From Membranipora membranacea (lineage: Eukaryota; Bryozoa; Gymnolaemata; Cheilostomatida; Membraniporidae): a stretch of 64,000 nt of DNA. Below are positions 22,101 to 37,100 of this stretch, one piece after another. Positions within the stretch are counted from its first letter, which is position 1, and every line of letters begins with the position of its first letter. Location: the NCBI GenBank assembly GCA_914767715.1, contig OU612075.1:18290001-18354000 (forward strand), read 5' to 3'. The notes under the pieces were generated by a model. The model did no database searches. It was not told the origin of the DNA and saw only the letters and a list, made by a program, of their open reading frames with translations. Both the position numbers and the translations under genes were made by a program.

Positions 22101-25100
22101 TTAGATGGTGAGTGAATCAATAGTTTCTTTTAATGCTCATCAATTCTGATTGATATGGGACGGGACAAAGGGTAGGGGGGTGCCTTTTTTATTGGAGAAT
22201 ACAGAGCCTGACGATAGGGGAAAATCTCTTCATCACACAATACAACAACAGCTTGGGGGTTGAAGTCTTGCATCACTCTGTTTTATCCCTTACCCACACT
22301 TGTTCTCATGGCTTGAAACAAGGAATAAGTGTTTGAGTCGTCTGTGACATCCAACTCCTCGATCTCAATGAAGGTGGAGTCAGGAAATAGCTAACTAAAT
22401 AGCACACTCGATAACAACATTATTATATTATATCATCAGTCTCATCCCGATGGACATCAGTCAGCTTTGGGAAATCAAATATATTGGTCAGCTAGATGTT
22501 GTTTTTCTCAGTTGCCATAATATGATGTCTGTTGGGAATCTGCTGGCAGCTGAAAAAAGTTTTCAGTCTGATTAGCACTATATGCTGCTGACATGTTATT
22601 GCTTATTGCACTAATAAGACAATAAGTGTTGCACTTTTATAGTGTTTATATTATGTATATTATTCTGAATGAGTTTTCAGAAAATAAAGCCCCAGGTTTT
22701 AGGCTGACTGCAGCAAATTGACTGAAATAGATTGTCAGACTTTTTGTTTTGGCCACATCACAAGGCTAGGAACAGATTGTTTTGCTCTGGAAGCTCATTC
22801 CCAAAGGACGACTACAATGCCCACATCTTTGGCACAAATTTTGATTAACTGAAAAGTAAAAGCTTTATTTGCCTAAAATCCATAAACTCTGTGTCTATAT
22901 TTGTTCCTGGAAGTTATAGTGCGTATTGTGTTCCTGGAAGTTAAAGTGTTTATTTTTGTTCTTTGAAGAGATTGAGTTTTTTTTAGTTGCTGTAAGTTAT
23001 TTTCGTTATCATGTTTTTATTTTGTAGGCGAGTCAAATCTGAAGCAGCGCACTGTTGTATCAGTAGACGACTCTGGTGTGTTCATACAACAGAATAAACT
23101 TAAAATAGAGTGTGAAACTCCTAATGCTGTTCTCAACAAATTTAACGGTTATATGTGAGTATCTAGCCTGAGCTAAGAGGGTCTGGTCTGAGCCCCCAAA
23201 CTCTCGCCCATCGCCCGATAAACCCTGGTTAGGGACTGAGTTTCCAACCGACATATACCAGAGAGACAGAAATCTTTGGTATTGTAAATCGTGAAATTTG
23301 TGAGAACACAACTCACAAAATAATTTGATGATTTATGTAATATGTACCTGGACAAAGATCAAAATTGAAGAGAAACAAGGACATGTCTTCAGTGGGATGC
23401 GTCAACCATAACCTGTTGCAATGCCAAACTAGCTGAGATTTTGAGCCTACTGCTGGTTGAACTGAAAATACTTTCGATCAAGTATTGTGTATAGAGAGCA
23501 GCTCTATACACAATGCTGTGATATCCTATATTAAACCTGCGCCTGTAAACTGTCTCAAGATCAAGTTATAGAGTATAGTCCCGCCGGACATCCAATCTGA
23601 TGATATTTGGATTGAAACCAAGTGATTGATTCATATTAGAACTGGTCTGATAAGATCAAGCTTAATTAATAAGACCAAGGTATGAGTGCTGCCTTAGGCT
23701 AGGGCTTTTTTCCAAAGAAATTATAACTGAGCAATAAACAATGTTCAAAGGTTGTTGTAAGTGTGGTCCGAACAAAAACAAGACTGATATAAGTTCTGGT
23801 AGAAGTTTTGTTTCATGAAATTGAAATATCTAACAACATGCTCATTTTCGCAGCTGCATCTTTTAATCTAGCCTATCCAAGTATGTTCATTAGCGAAATT
23901 CACAATTATTTTCTGGGATTTTACCAAAGACACTAAAATTCACTGTCGTCTCTTGGTATTATATTGTAACTGTTGGGTTATGATTTGGCATTGTTGAAGT
24001 GTGATGGACCAGGGCGCATTGCGGTAAAATATTACTTGGAATGGCCAGGTAGTAACAGTTCCAGGTAATTCTACACCTAGAAAAGTGGTTTTCAATTATG
24101 AGAAATTTCTTTGTAATTGAACACCATAGCTGTTTTTTTTACATATTTGACCCCTGGTGTGTTGCTACTGGCGATGTGGGAAAAAAAGTAATTTTCGAGT
24201 TAAATGACCCCTGTAGGTACTAAACAGGCCACTAGAAAAGTATTTATTTTTGTAACCAGATATTTGAAATTCGCTAAGACTATCATTTTGGATATTTATA
24301 TTGCTTCATTAGATTTAGAACTTGACGAACACAGCCTTGGAATGAGGAAAAAACCCCATATTTGATGAAATGCCATTAGTGAATTATCTAGCAACATGAA
24401 TAAGGAAAAGCCGCAACTTTGGAAAATGTTGGTTTGTTAATTAAGAATTCTTCATTTTGTGCGTAATTTACCCAAAATAGATAAATATTGATTAAAGTGT
24501 CTCTCTTTCCTTCGCATAAACCCCCCCCCCCCCCTCCCTTCCCCACTTTTCATCATCATTCAAATTAAGGGATTTCTATTTATTTTTGATTTATATCTTG
24601 CAGACAATCTGAAAATGGCAAGAAGAAGTTGCTATCAAAAGACAATCTTATATTACGGGGCTGCGTTCTCAGGAACACAGACTACATCGAGGGTATCGTT
24701 ATATATGCAGGTGAGAAGATAAAAAGTTTCCTGGAGCAAGTTTTGCCCTACATTAATGAAGCAAAGTTCATCATTTGAATTTTCCTATTTCCTATTTGCG
24801 GAGTGTTACAGCCTTCAGTGATACACATATTACCGAGTGCTATTACTTTTATTTAGAAGTAGAACAGACTAATGAAATGTTTATCAGTTTTTATCATCAG
24901 CGTGGCAGGCCTGCTAAATGCCAGGGTAAACCATTAGGCCATTTAATGATAAAAAAGGCTACCGGCTTCTTGTTGTTGTAACAACTCAATGTAAGTTACT
25001 TTACCACATCCAACGAGAGACGATTTATAATACATAGTAGGCCCTATAACAGGTTTGCAAATTGAGGAAACTCTGATATCCTGTGCCGGACTAGTTGAGA

Positions 25101-28100
25101 GATATGGGAAGTTATGTGTGTGTGATAATAATGTCACAGAGTAAGGATATCCTTACTCTGTGATAATGTATAACACCCCAAATATGTCAACCAAGATAAA
25201 AAATCAAGTGCTAATCATACTGTAACAGTTACACTGTAGCAATTACACTGTATTTCGCGACTCATTTTTTCTTTTAATAATGCTGTCAGTGATAGTAATA
25301 AAATCCATCCATCCAGTATAATGTTTAACAAGGAAATATGACAACCTTATCATATTGTTGATAACAAACCATCCAGAAGGCAAGCTGCTATCATGTGAAC
25401 CCCACTCCCCTTTACGATGGTGGTTTTATGTGAAAAATTATAATAGAATACCCCTATAGGGTAAGGTCTAGAGTACAAAAAACGACTGAACAGAAAACAA
25501 TAACATTGTCAGGGTGATTCTTCTGCTGCTTGTTCCCAGTGCCCAAGTGGCAAGACCCAGCATGCCTACCCATCCTCAACAAGCATATTTATATGAAACG
25601 GTCACAATTGGGCAGCTCCATTTGAACACTCAGATGTACTGCACTTATCTTGATGCCCTTTAGAGCAGTTCTGTGGCTTTCACTCATATAATACTTGATG
25701 TGATCACAGAGTAAGGATATATCCTTACTCTGTGATGTTATGTAGTCGGGGTGTGATGGCGTTGTGAAAAGGTTAAAAGACCCTGAAATATGCTGAAAGC
25801 CTTAGAATCTTACTAATATTCCTTCTGATTTACAGGGCATGACACAAAGGCGATGATGAACAGTAGTGGACCTCGGTATAAGAGAAGTAAACTAGAGACT
25901 AACATGAACAGAGACGTTCTCTGGTGTCTCATCATATTATTGTTCCTCTGCTTCTTCTCAGCAATTGGTGAGCCTCATTCTCAGCCTCAAAATCTGTTAA
26001 CCCCAATTTGGGTTCGGTGTTGGGTTGTTACAGCTACCCCCTTGTAATGGCAAAATATGAGAACCAGGACAGTTTCAGCTACCTTAGTGTGCTCATTAAT
26101 TTTGGATTTCAGATTCAATCAGCCAAATTTAATGCTAGAAGACAGATACTCTCTTAAGTTCATTCCTCTAGTACTAGCTATTTGGTTTACCACTTCCTAT
26201 TGCCTCTGTCTTGATCAAATGTTTAAGGTTCATTGACCGCAACCCAAAACAAACCACGTCTAGCTAGGGCTCCATCAATTTAGTCGGTGGTTAATAAGAG
26301 AATGCCTTAGCAATGACCCAGGCTATTTTTGAAGTCTGTCTTCATCAATGTAATAATATATGTCAAACAACGATAAAATAAATAATGATAGCCATATATT
26401 GTTTTCTACAGGCAGTGGAGTGTGGTTGAATGAGAAGAAGGAAGACATGCCATACATACCCGCTGACCACCGAGATGGAGATGGGGATGCTACCCACACC
26501 AGCCCAGCACTGGAGGGCTTCACTAGATTCTGGACTTTTATTATCATATATCAGGTAGAAAATATTGTCATGTCTTGATGGTAAGGTATATGATAAGGGT
26601 TATGATGACGTGGTATTGGGAAATATCTTGACTGATTTGAAACCCATACCCGCCGAGTTGCACAATTTTTCTTTGTTTAGACCATCCTTAGTTATCAGCA
26701 AGTTTAGACCATCCTTAGTTGTCATTCTGTGTAGTTATTGGTTCCCAGTCACGGAAAATACATGATAAATACTTGACATGGATGGGCCATCTGACTCTTG
26801 ACCATCAATCCGATTCTCCCAGCAAATGAGAATAAAAATCAAATTAACTGATATGATATCGATGATAGTATCTATATGAGTAATAAAATAACACTATTAA
26901 GTTAATATTCTCAGCCCGATTGATCATAAATAAGTCATTGAGTAATCGATTCTTATCTGTGTGTAGCTGGAGACTCATTGCTAACTGACTATAAGCTATA
27001 AAATATAGCGATAAGAAAAAGAAGACCATTCAAAAGGAGCAAGTTTATGACCAAAAACTCCCACCAAGTGCAGAATATAATTTTATGTAAAGAAACTGCA
27101 TAAAATACGTAATACTTGTCAGTGGGCCTGATATATTATGACATATTTTAACAGAAAAAAAACCTTCCATGATCTTTGGCTTTATGAGCAATATTGTTAG
27201 TGTGCCCCAAATATTCCTGATGAATTGCACTAAATGACGTTTTCATTATATTATAACTGCATGCTGTTGAGTGATTTACAAGACCCTGTCATTTCTTTTG
27301 CAAATGATGTAGTGCAAAACTACAACAGTATGTCATAAAGTTGTAATACCCTCTTTTCTATCCATCTCCTTCTTAAAATAACACATTATATTATTTTGCA
27401 GGTGATGATTCCCCTGAGTTTATACGCCACTTTAGAGATAGTAAAGTCGTGTCAGGTGTACTTTATACACAGTGATATACAGATGTACTACGAGGAGAGT
27501 AACATACAGCCCGTGTGTAGGGCCCTCAATATTACTGAAGATCTGGGACAGGTGAGGAGCCCATCTGCTTTTTAGGCATCATAATGGTAATATATGCTTG
27601 TGGTCAACATTTTGTGTGATGGTAGATTTTATTGCGGGGTGTTTTCTCTGCAGTCACCCCTGACAATAGCTGCAGGGGTCAGTCATCGCACCATTCTAGT
27701 ATTTCTGTCCGATAACCGATAACCTTACGTCATTAATGTCCGCATGGCTACCATAAGTGGTGGTGTGAATATTTCTTAGAAGGCAAATAATATCTACCAT
27801 GTTAATTTAAAAATGAATGTCACTGTTTCTTGTGAGTGTTGCTCTCAACTGGATGAGTCCTTCTTGCCCATCTTATGCAGTGCACAGCTTATATTGTTAC
27901 ATATTGTTATATTAACTTACAGGTACAGCATGTATTCTCAGATAAGACGGGTACGCTCACGGAGAATAAGATGATATTTAAGGCCTGCTCTGTCGGCGAG
28001 ATTCTCTTCACTGAGAAAAATGATAATCCTGGTAAGGTTATGGAACTCCGAAACTTTTTAATTTGTGTGTAGCTTATTTCTTATTACTCCCACATTATTT

Positions 28101-31100
28101 ATGATACCCTACCATCCATACCATAGGCTGAATTAAAAATAAATAATTGATCATTGTTATGACTGTGCTCCAGACAACAGATTACGACCAAGTAGCTGAC
28201 TGAAATTCATTATCAGAGTTGTTGCCAGCTTAGATTATGGTCTTTTTGATGTTTTTAATTTTAAATTTAAATAACACTTTGCGAGGAAATTGAATGGAAT
28301 ATGAAATGTAAAAGCTAAATCAACACTGATGTCTGCTGCAATTAGTAGACACGCAGATCACCATGAGTAAATACCTTGAAGTGTGTTTGCCTTAAGAATG
28401 GATAAATATTACATGCTCCTGTAGATTGAATTATTACAGCAGCTTGATATTGTCACATTCGGTCAACAGAAAATTGATGGCACAATCAAAACAACAAAAA
28501 TACTGTAGATATCCAACAATGATCCTTTTGGTTTAGCCAATAGAGGAACTTACTAGGTGGACCTCAAAATTTATTCTAGACATACTTGGTACTGTCAGTA
28601 CTGTCAATGTTACTTCTTATCCTTATTAGACGATGAGACCCAGCTATCCCATGATCCTCTGTTTGCTACCTCTCATGGTACCTCAGTGCTGACAGCTGTA
28701 GCTAATAACTATACATCATCACCTGCTGCCGAGATATCGGAGGAGGATGGCACTAGGATATGCGAGTTCCTTATACTATTAGCCACGTGCAATACTGTGG
28801 TGGTATCTGCTCATTCTCATAATGCAACGGTGAGTAGCTCTTGAAAATGTGTAAATGCCAGAATGAAGACTATTTCCTCTTTCAAGTGTTATAAGTTTCA
28901 TAATTATGTTGCTGAATGGTTTTTCTCAATTCCCTACTATTATCTTTTGGTTATTTTGCTATGTTAGAAGCTATAATAGATCATAAATTCATCAGTACAC
29001 CCATTGAACATACGTTGGTTAATGTATGCAAATAGGAGCAATAAGTACTGATCCATTCTTTGAATTTGCAGTTGGACATCACAACAGACGGATCAACTAA
29101 CAGTTTAGACACACAGTTGACTACACCTTCTAATGGCCATAGGACCTTCCCAGGTCATCAGAATGGATCAGGTAGGGCATCCTAACGTGAGACTATTTAG
29201 TGAGCCTTTCAAATTAGGGATAATAATAATAATATCCATAAATTTCATCAGCTGTTGAATCGGTTTTAGTGCTGAAGTAACTGCTTGCTTTGGTTGACTA
29301 TAGCTATGAGCAAAAGAAGAGGTAGAAGAAACAGGTGTTAGCCATTTTCAAGTTCTATTCAGATACCTCTCTTTCATTCAGTATTGTCATGTTCAAATTA
29401 CTGCAAAAAATACTGAGTTGTCCCCCCCTGTGAATATGTGTACAAAGAGAGGACAACTCTGATTTGCTTCCCTGTTTATTGACTTGCTGCTACCGAGGTA
29501 TTACGGTGCTCTAAGCTTCAGCAACTTGATCAGCCTTAGCAAACTTCTAGATGCCCAAGGTCAGTGGGAACTCTTCCCACAGCTTCTAAGAACACTTACA
29601 CTCACTGATATATAATACAAGATTATCATTTATTATATTATACGGTTTAGCATCAGAATTCAGCCCAAATGCGACACAAATCTTGGTCAGACAAGGTGAA
29701 CATATGGATTGCTCTTTTAGTGAGTGTAGCTAATGATACACATACCTAGTGGTTGATATCAAATCTTATAATAGGCTTGGGGTGTGTGTGTTACAATCAA
29801 TAAAAGTTGATTACTTCACTTTCTTCTTCAGCAAATAGCCAGGAAAAATGTTAAAATGAAGAAATTTAATGATAAGAGTCCGAATTCATTGTTATGAGTT
29901 TTTAAAATTAGTTACATTGTCATCGATGTATGCTCTGTTTGGTTGTATGAAATGTTTGTCCTGTTGTTTGCGTTAATTTGTGTGTGATACTTGCAAACCT
30001 GATTTCATTTAGTGCTAGATCATCAAGAATTGGCCAATAAAGCTAGATTCATTTTTACTTTTATATAGCTTTCAAAAAGCACAAAATTTACGGCACATTT
30101 GTAACGAGTAAGTCCAGACTGAAGTCTCTCCTCAGATTTATCAAGCTAAGGGCGCTCGGTACTAGGCTAATAAGTAATAACCCAATCTGGGCTCAATATC
30201 TCAGGCCATAGCATGGCAGTTTATGCAATATTTTGAAAAGATGGCTAGTGAAATAGCATTTGAAGTTGCTGTCCATCTACATCATGTTCATAGGGCAACA
30301 GGCAGACTGTCAGTTCGGCTGAGTTGCCAAGGACAAAATAGAAAAAAATAAATAGTTCCTCAACGAAAATTGTTAGGGCTGTATTCAGCATGTACCATGA
30401 GAGATTGAGCCTAGGAGATGTTCACTGCAGCATAACACCAAACACATAAACATATTACTAGCGTTGCGCTAATTTAACCCTTGGCCTTCCGTCAAAACCT
30501 TTTTTTGTTTTGAATCAAGATAAATTACCACTGGGAAGTATCTGAATGACTTTGGAATTTGGGCATAACTGTAAATCTAAATTCTAAAGAAAACTAACTG
30601 TTGACTCCTTTCCCATAATTTAAGTTTTAGACAGTTGCCATTTTGTAGATGTAGATGTTTCTGCTATAGTTTAACATTCAATGAAAATGAAATGAGATGA
30701 AAATTTCAACGCCCAAAAGCTTTTTGACCTTACATGTTATTAGTGCTGCATTTTTCTTGCATAGATTGCTACCCCAAGCTTTGAATGTCTGCTGAGCTGT
30801 AGAAACCTTGCAAATGACTTAATAATATGCTCTTATTAATGTTATGTAATATTATAAAGAGGGGTTCTACACAAGAAAATGAATCAACAGTTATCTTGAT
30901 TCCCTTCTTTACGAATTCGATTATGGTATAGGAACAGCAAATTACAGCAAATGATCACGACTCTTTCTATAAAACTCTCACCGGTGTATTCAATATAAAC
31001 TTGACCATAAACTTACTTAAATATATACTACTTTTTATCAAAACTGTATCATGAATGTTGCGCTTTTTGTGTTCATGTCTATCCAATGTTCGTTGACTGA

Positions 31101-34100
31101 TTGCCTACTTGCGATTAAAATTACACTGTCCAACATTGAGTTTCACTAAATTCAAATTAAATCTATTTAATTAGCCTCCGGTAGTACCATGGATGTTCCG
31201 ATGACTACCCTGACACCCGTGAAGAATGTCTTCAAGAAATTAACAGACAAACTGAAGAAGACGATTCATAAAGCCGACGAAGATAACAATGTGAGCCTAC
31301 ATAGTATGGTCTCAGGTATGTTTATACAAGAAATGTACACAAATGTATACATATACGCATATTATATACATATATGTTAAATGCATGTGATGCATATTTT
31401 ATGGCATATTAATAAACCAACTCCTCCAAACCATTTCTTAGTGTTTTTGTGTAAGTGACTTAGTGTAAGTGTTTTAGTGTAAGTGTTATAGAGCAAGTGT
31501 GTTAGTGTTGGAGTGTAAGCCTCAGATTTCAAAAGCTGAATGATAATTGCACACCTTTAGCAACCCAATACGATACAAGGATCCACACTTATTTTTCAAC
31601 TCAAGGCTCTTTGTGAACCAATGTAGTCTTCTTATAGGTAATGAGGCTATGCTGAGCAAAAAGACACTGAAATCTCGTTATGAGGCTGAGAGCCCGGATG
31701 AATTAGCCCTGGTGAAGGCTGTATGTAACTATGGGTGCAGGCTATTATCTCGGACTAGTGAATATGTGTCTATATTTATACCTACTCAGGATAAAGTCAC
31801 CTTCAAGGTATGTTGTGATAAATGGCACAAGGCTGTACTAGACTTACAGTAAGACTGCGCGACTACGTCGGCGGCTAGTAAAAAGTAGAATAGTCGTCGT
31901 GATAGGACAAAAGTGTATGATTGACATTAAGCGCATTGATGAAAGTATACCCTCCCAACTTCCCATTTCACATCATATCATAAAAAATATTAGGGTTGGA
32001 ATACGCAGCTATGCTCCCTTTTACAAAGTGCGCATAACTCCAAATTGCATGCCAGCAATAGCACGCAAGCGACTAATATAGTGGTATACAATAGGAAATA
32101 TTCAGCAAATCGTATCGGGTTTATATACGTTGGAAAGCCCTTGATGAGAAACTATTTTAATGATCGTCAATTACTATCTGATTGTTTACAGGTGTTAGCT
32201 GTGTTACCTTTTGACAGCACTATCTGATTATTTACAGGTGTTAGCTGTGTTACCTTTTGACAGCACTCGTAAGTGTATGTCTGTAGTGATGCAGAGAGAG
32301 AACACAGATGAGATAGTCATGTATACTAAAGGAGCTGATAACATGATCTTTGATAAAATCAGAGGTAAGAGAGATTAATTAGCATTGTCTTTAGTTCTGA
32401 GGACTGAGATCGGACTGAGTTTAAAGGACATAGCTTAGTTCGATCCAATTTGCTTCCATTTATGTTGTTCATATTCTACTGGTGAGCAGTGAGTTCAAAG
32501 GGGAGCAACTCCAGATGCAGGCAAATTGGATCATACTTGATCTACGCATGACTTTATGTGGCTCGCTCTGGGGCTAGGCCTGGTGCTATACTGTTGTTGC
32601 TGTTGTTCTGTGGATCTGACAGCTGGGATGAATCGAGACCAAGACTTCATAATACAGTTTCGTTTTACGGCTTTTTAACAAAAGCGTAATATCGGTTTGG
32701 TAAAATGAATTCTGTATGTTTTAGATGATGAGCCTAATCAAAGCTTACTGAAGAGGACTAGAATCTATGTCAATCACTTTGCTAAGGACGGTCTGCGCAC
32801 ACTCTGTATGGCAAAGAAGGTGAGGCTAAATTTACATATTCAGAAGCTAACTAAATACATTTAAATGTATTGACTGTCGCCACTGTAGTAAATGCCCCGT
32901 CAGCATGTATGCGGCACAAGATTTTCTTAAGCAAGGTTTTGGTTCATTGACACCACATACCTTCAAATACATTCTTGAGTGGGACTGAACATGGAATAAG
33001 ATGCAATCTTTTATTGACCGTTGTCCCCTTCTTGTCATTTGAAAAGACAACTCCCACTTCACCGTGAATACAATCAGGGAGTTTTGGACCCAAACTCCCT
33101 GATACAATATATCCATGAGATCTTTGTTGCCTGTCAGAATTCATTGACCTGTATGATGCTATTGCGTGATTTTTTCAAATTCTTTGGCACGGTATGAAAG
33201 TCTCTAACGGTATATTGCCTGCCGAAAAATGTTAGTATATGTGTATAATAATGCTGTTAGCGTAGTATACAACTTCCGGTCGTGTTACCTGACACCATAT
33301 TTTATATTATTCTATGAAGACGTTATCTGAGTCAGAGTTTTACACATGGTATGATAAATATATGAACTGTGATATGGAGGACCGAGAAGCTGAACAATTC
33401 AGGCTCTGCAATCAGTTGGAACATGATCTTGAACTGCTAGGTAGGAAGAGTGAGAGTAATTGATTAATTGAGCTTTCCTTACGGCAATTCACGATAACAT
33501 GTGAGATTTTCATATCATCCCAGAGTAAGGATGTATCTAGGGTCTCCATTATAGAATAATCCACAAGAGTGTACTTCTATATAATCAGTGTCTAGCTTTC
33601 GAGGCGTCTCACTTAATTGAACATGTTCAATACTTACATCTTTTAGGATAATAATGACTTTTTTTATCAAACTTAAAATAATAATATATATGACATTATA
33701 GCATAATTTTTATTATAAGATCTATGGGCATCACCGTCACCATCACCATTACCTGCATTTCGAGGCAATTAACTTAAACTTCATCTTTTAGAATAAGAAT
33801 GACTATGAGACTTATAGATATATATTAATTATAATATAATTTAAATTTTAGGATCGACAGGTATCGAGGATCGGTTACAGGAAGGAGTGTGTGAATCTAT
33901 ACATGCTCTGGAGACTGCAGGTATTAAAGTCTGGGTACTCACTGGTGATAAACAGGAAACAGCCATTAACATAGGGTAGGTCACAGTGTCAACATCGGGT
34001 AAGTCACGGTGTCAACATACTCTGGAATGTGTCAACGGCTAACTGCTAATACCGGCCCTGTGTAGGTAGCATGAGCTTTGTGTCTGACAGCTAGCTGAGG

Positions 34101-37100
34101 TACCAGTGTATGCACCAGTGTACACCTGTAACTGGTGTATGCACTAATGTAATGCAAGAGGTCCGGCATATCACAACGGCATATCACAGGCATATCACAG
34201 GCATATCACAGGCATATCACAACGGTCGAACTTGAGTAGTTTACACTGTCTAGAGGTCATGCTAATTATCATTATATTTTAACAACAGTTTTGTGTCTAT
34301 AATTGCTTGCTAGACTCACACTGCTTATCACACTGACTTGGGGACTACGCCTGGGTGTGTACGTGACCCAAAATAAAGATTTCAACATCAAGTGGTCATA
34401 TCAAATTCCTTGAAATTAGAGCTATGCTACATGAAAGAAAGTCAACAGAATTATTATTAGTTTCTATTATGTTTTACAATTTTATATTAAGTCAAACTTA
34501 ATTTTCCACTCTCTCTCACACCGATACGAAGATAAACAAAATCTTCTATCAAACTAATCAACACAATCCAAAACCATCAAGTATTCTCAGATCAACTAGC
34601 ATTTAGAATTTTTCGGAGCCCGGACTTTACCTCCCCCTCTTATTACCACAGATACTCCTGTGGATTGCTGCCGAGAGAAGCTGCAGTACTCACACTGAAT
34701 GTGCCTCATGCTGACGAGGTGGAGGGTGTATTATCCAGTCATCTAAATGGGACACTGTCACGAGGAGCGTCGGCAGCTAGCACTATACCCAGATGTCTTG
34801 TCGTAGATGGTGTGTATATATATCTTTATAATGAATTACTTTGATATAGGAAGTATAATGTATTCTACACATGTATAATTTATATGTATAATCTTTGTAT
34901 ATTTATGCTGCATATGCATTATATATGATGTAAAATGTATACGTATAATATTTAATTGGATTTTGTTTGGCACAACAAGGAGTCAAAGTAAAGTTTCCAT
35001 TTTGTCAGATCCAGTTTGGTCAACTGCAATTAGTAAGATTAGATCGAATCTGATTCGTTATGAGTTCCTGAAAATATGACGCAAATTTTCCTTTTTCATT
35101 GGCAATTAAATGCCCCATGGCTTGTTCTCACCTCGATGGTGTTGATTTATGAAGTATCCTGGACCTAAGGTGAGAGTTTACATCACATCAAACCATTCGT
35201 TATATTCAAGCCAGATGCCGCAATAAGCATCTTGTGTGTTTTTGATACGGACTGATAATAGTACTTGTAATTATTATCAAGTCTTATCAAGTCATCATTT
35301 TTGATGTTATATGAGTATCTGATGTTGATCTATTGTTTGCTGTCAGGTAAAACTCTGAGTCACATATTTACGTCGGCAGCGACTGGTGGCAGCAGTACTA
35401 GTGGGGACAGAAATCTCAGCAAGATGTTTCTGAGGTTAGCTGAAAACTGTCTGAGTGTACTCTGCTGTCGTACCACACCATCTCAAAAAGCTCAGGTATG
35501 TAAAAAAGATCAACGCCAACAACAACAATATCAATGGCCACTTCTACAGCAAAAAGAGCCAGTTCATCAACAGCCACTACAACAAGAACAACAACAACAT
35601 ACATCAACAACAATGACATCAACAATGACAACGACAACAAATGCAACAACAATGCCAATCAACTATTTTATGGTAGAGCAAATAAGAAAAAAAGTCAATT
35701 CTGCAGGCAATTGCTACAGCTGAGAACACTCGCATGTTGTGCAATGTCATTTCATTTCATCAGTAGAGGAAGTTAATAAGTGGCCCACAATTCATTTCTA
35801 TGGATTTTCCCAGAGAGGCTATGCTAAGTACAACCTACATGATTCTGACCTGGGAATTCCAGGTTGAAGATGCATTGTAGGAATGAATGATGCCCTTCAC
35901 TCATGCGGCTGATGTGATATTTAGCTTCCCTTTGTTCTTTCAGATTGTTGATCTGGTGAAGACTAAAAGTAAAAAGTTGACTCTATCTATCGGTGATGGA
36001 GCGAATGATGTCAATATGATCAGAACTGCTAATGTTGGAGTTGGTAAGTTATCATCAATATAATTTACTTTTTAAGCTTGAACCGACAGCCAATGATATC
36101 CAGAAAATCCCCTTGATTTTTATTCTGGAATTAATCCATTGTTTGTTGTCGAGGATGAAAGTTTTCTAGATCAACGTAAAAAAATTTAAGAGGCAGCATA
36201 CTCTGTCAGAAGTACTCAAACCATTTTCTAAGCATTATGTGTCCTGGTTGAAAATGTTTTCAAAGTTTGGTCCGGTTGACATTCAAAATTTTCAGGGACA
36301 AATTTTACTTGGTGATTCCATGACAGATAGTTCAAAATGCAACTTCCTGTTTTCTCAATGCCATATCTCATGAACTCAGACGCATCTAAATCCAAAGAAT
36401 TCTAAGCAAGAATAAACTGGAACATTTTCGAGCCATGCTGAGCGGTAGCTTTGACATGATACCCCCCGCTAGACTGGCACCATGACAAAGCTCATGTCAT
36501 TAACAGTATAATTGCAATGTCACTGTTACCTAAAAAGTCAGTCAACGTCATGCCATGCTGCACCTCAGGCATCCGCTCACAACTTTGAATAGAGCTGCAG
36601 CTCTCAGGCTGTGTTGACAAGCTTTGTTGTGGGGGGAAAGAGGAACGCCCCACACAAAAGCTTGTCAAGACTGGCTATGCAGTTCTATGGTTTGTTTACA
36701 CTCGTTGCGTTGGTCTTTATTATGACATAAACATCTAGAGCTGTTAGATTATGGTTATTATGAGTAAATTGATAAAATTTCCATAGTGGAGATTATTCCA
36801 TTCATTTATGTAAGTGTTCCATTTCGGCCAACACACTTTTACGCTTCCCGTTTTAGCTGTAAGGGCAGAAATATACTCATTTTTATGAGTTATCTAATAA
36901 ATAATGATTAATATTAAATGCGTATTATGAATATATTATTAATTGTTATGCCATTTCTCAGATAAGGTCAGCAACTCAGTCCTGCCACTGACTTAGGGAC
37001 ATCAGAATCATCATCAACTTCTTACTTTCTTATATATTTGCCTGTCTTGACACAAATTTGTTGTGTTTCCCCCACCAAAAAAGTATCTCTGTCAAGACAG

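Noticed and set aside
31899-32227. Short open frames ending in [10 protein letters not shown]
   Set aside because: They end in the first copy of the 46-bp duplication; the proper exon starts at the second acceptor.
34165-34224. Possible CRISPR-like array of short repeats
   Set aside because: Units of 11 bases are contiguous with no spacers; a simple tandem repeat in an animal intron.
35301-35723. Open frame extending flippase exon 21 into a Gln/Thr-rich tail
   Set aside because: The extension is an intronic CAA repeat after a good GTATGT donor; splicing at 35495 joins in frame to the GDGAND exon.
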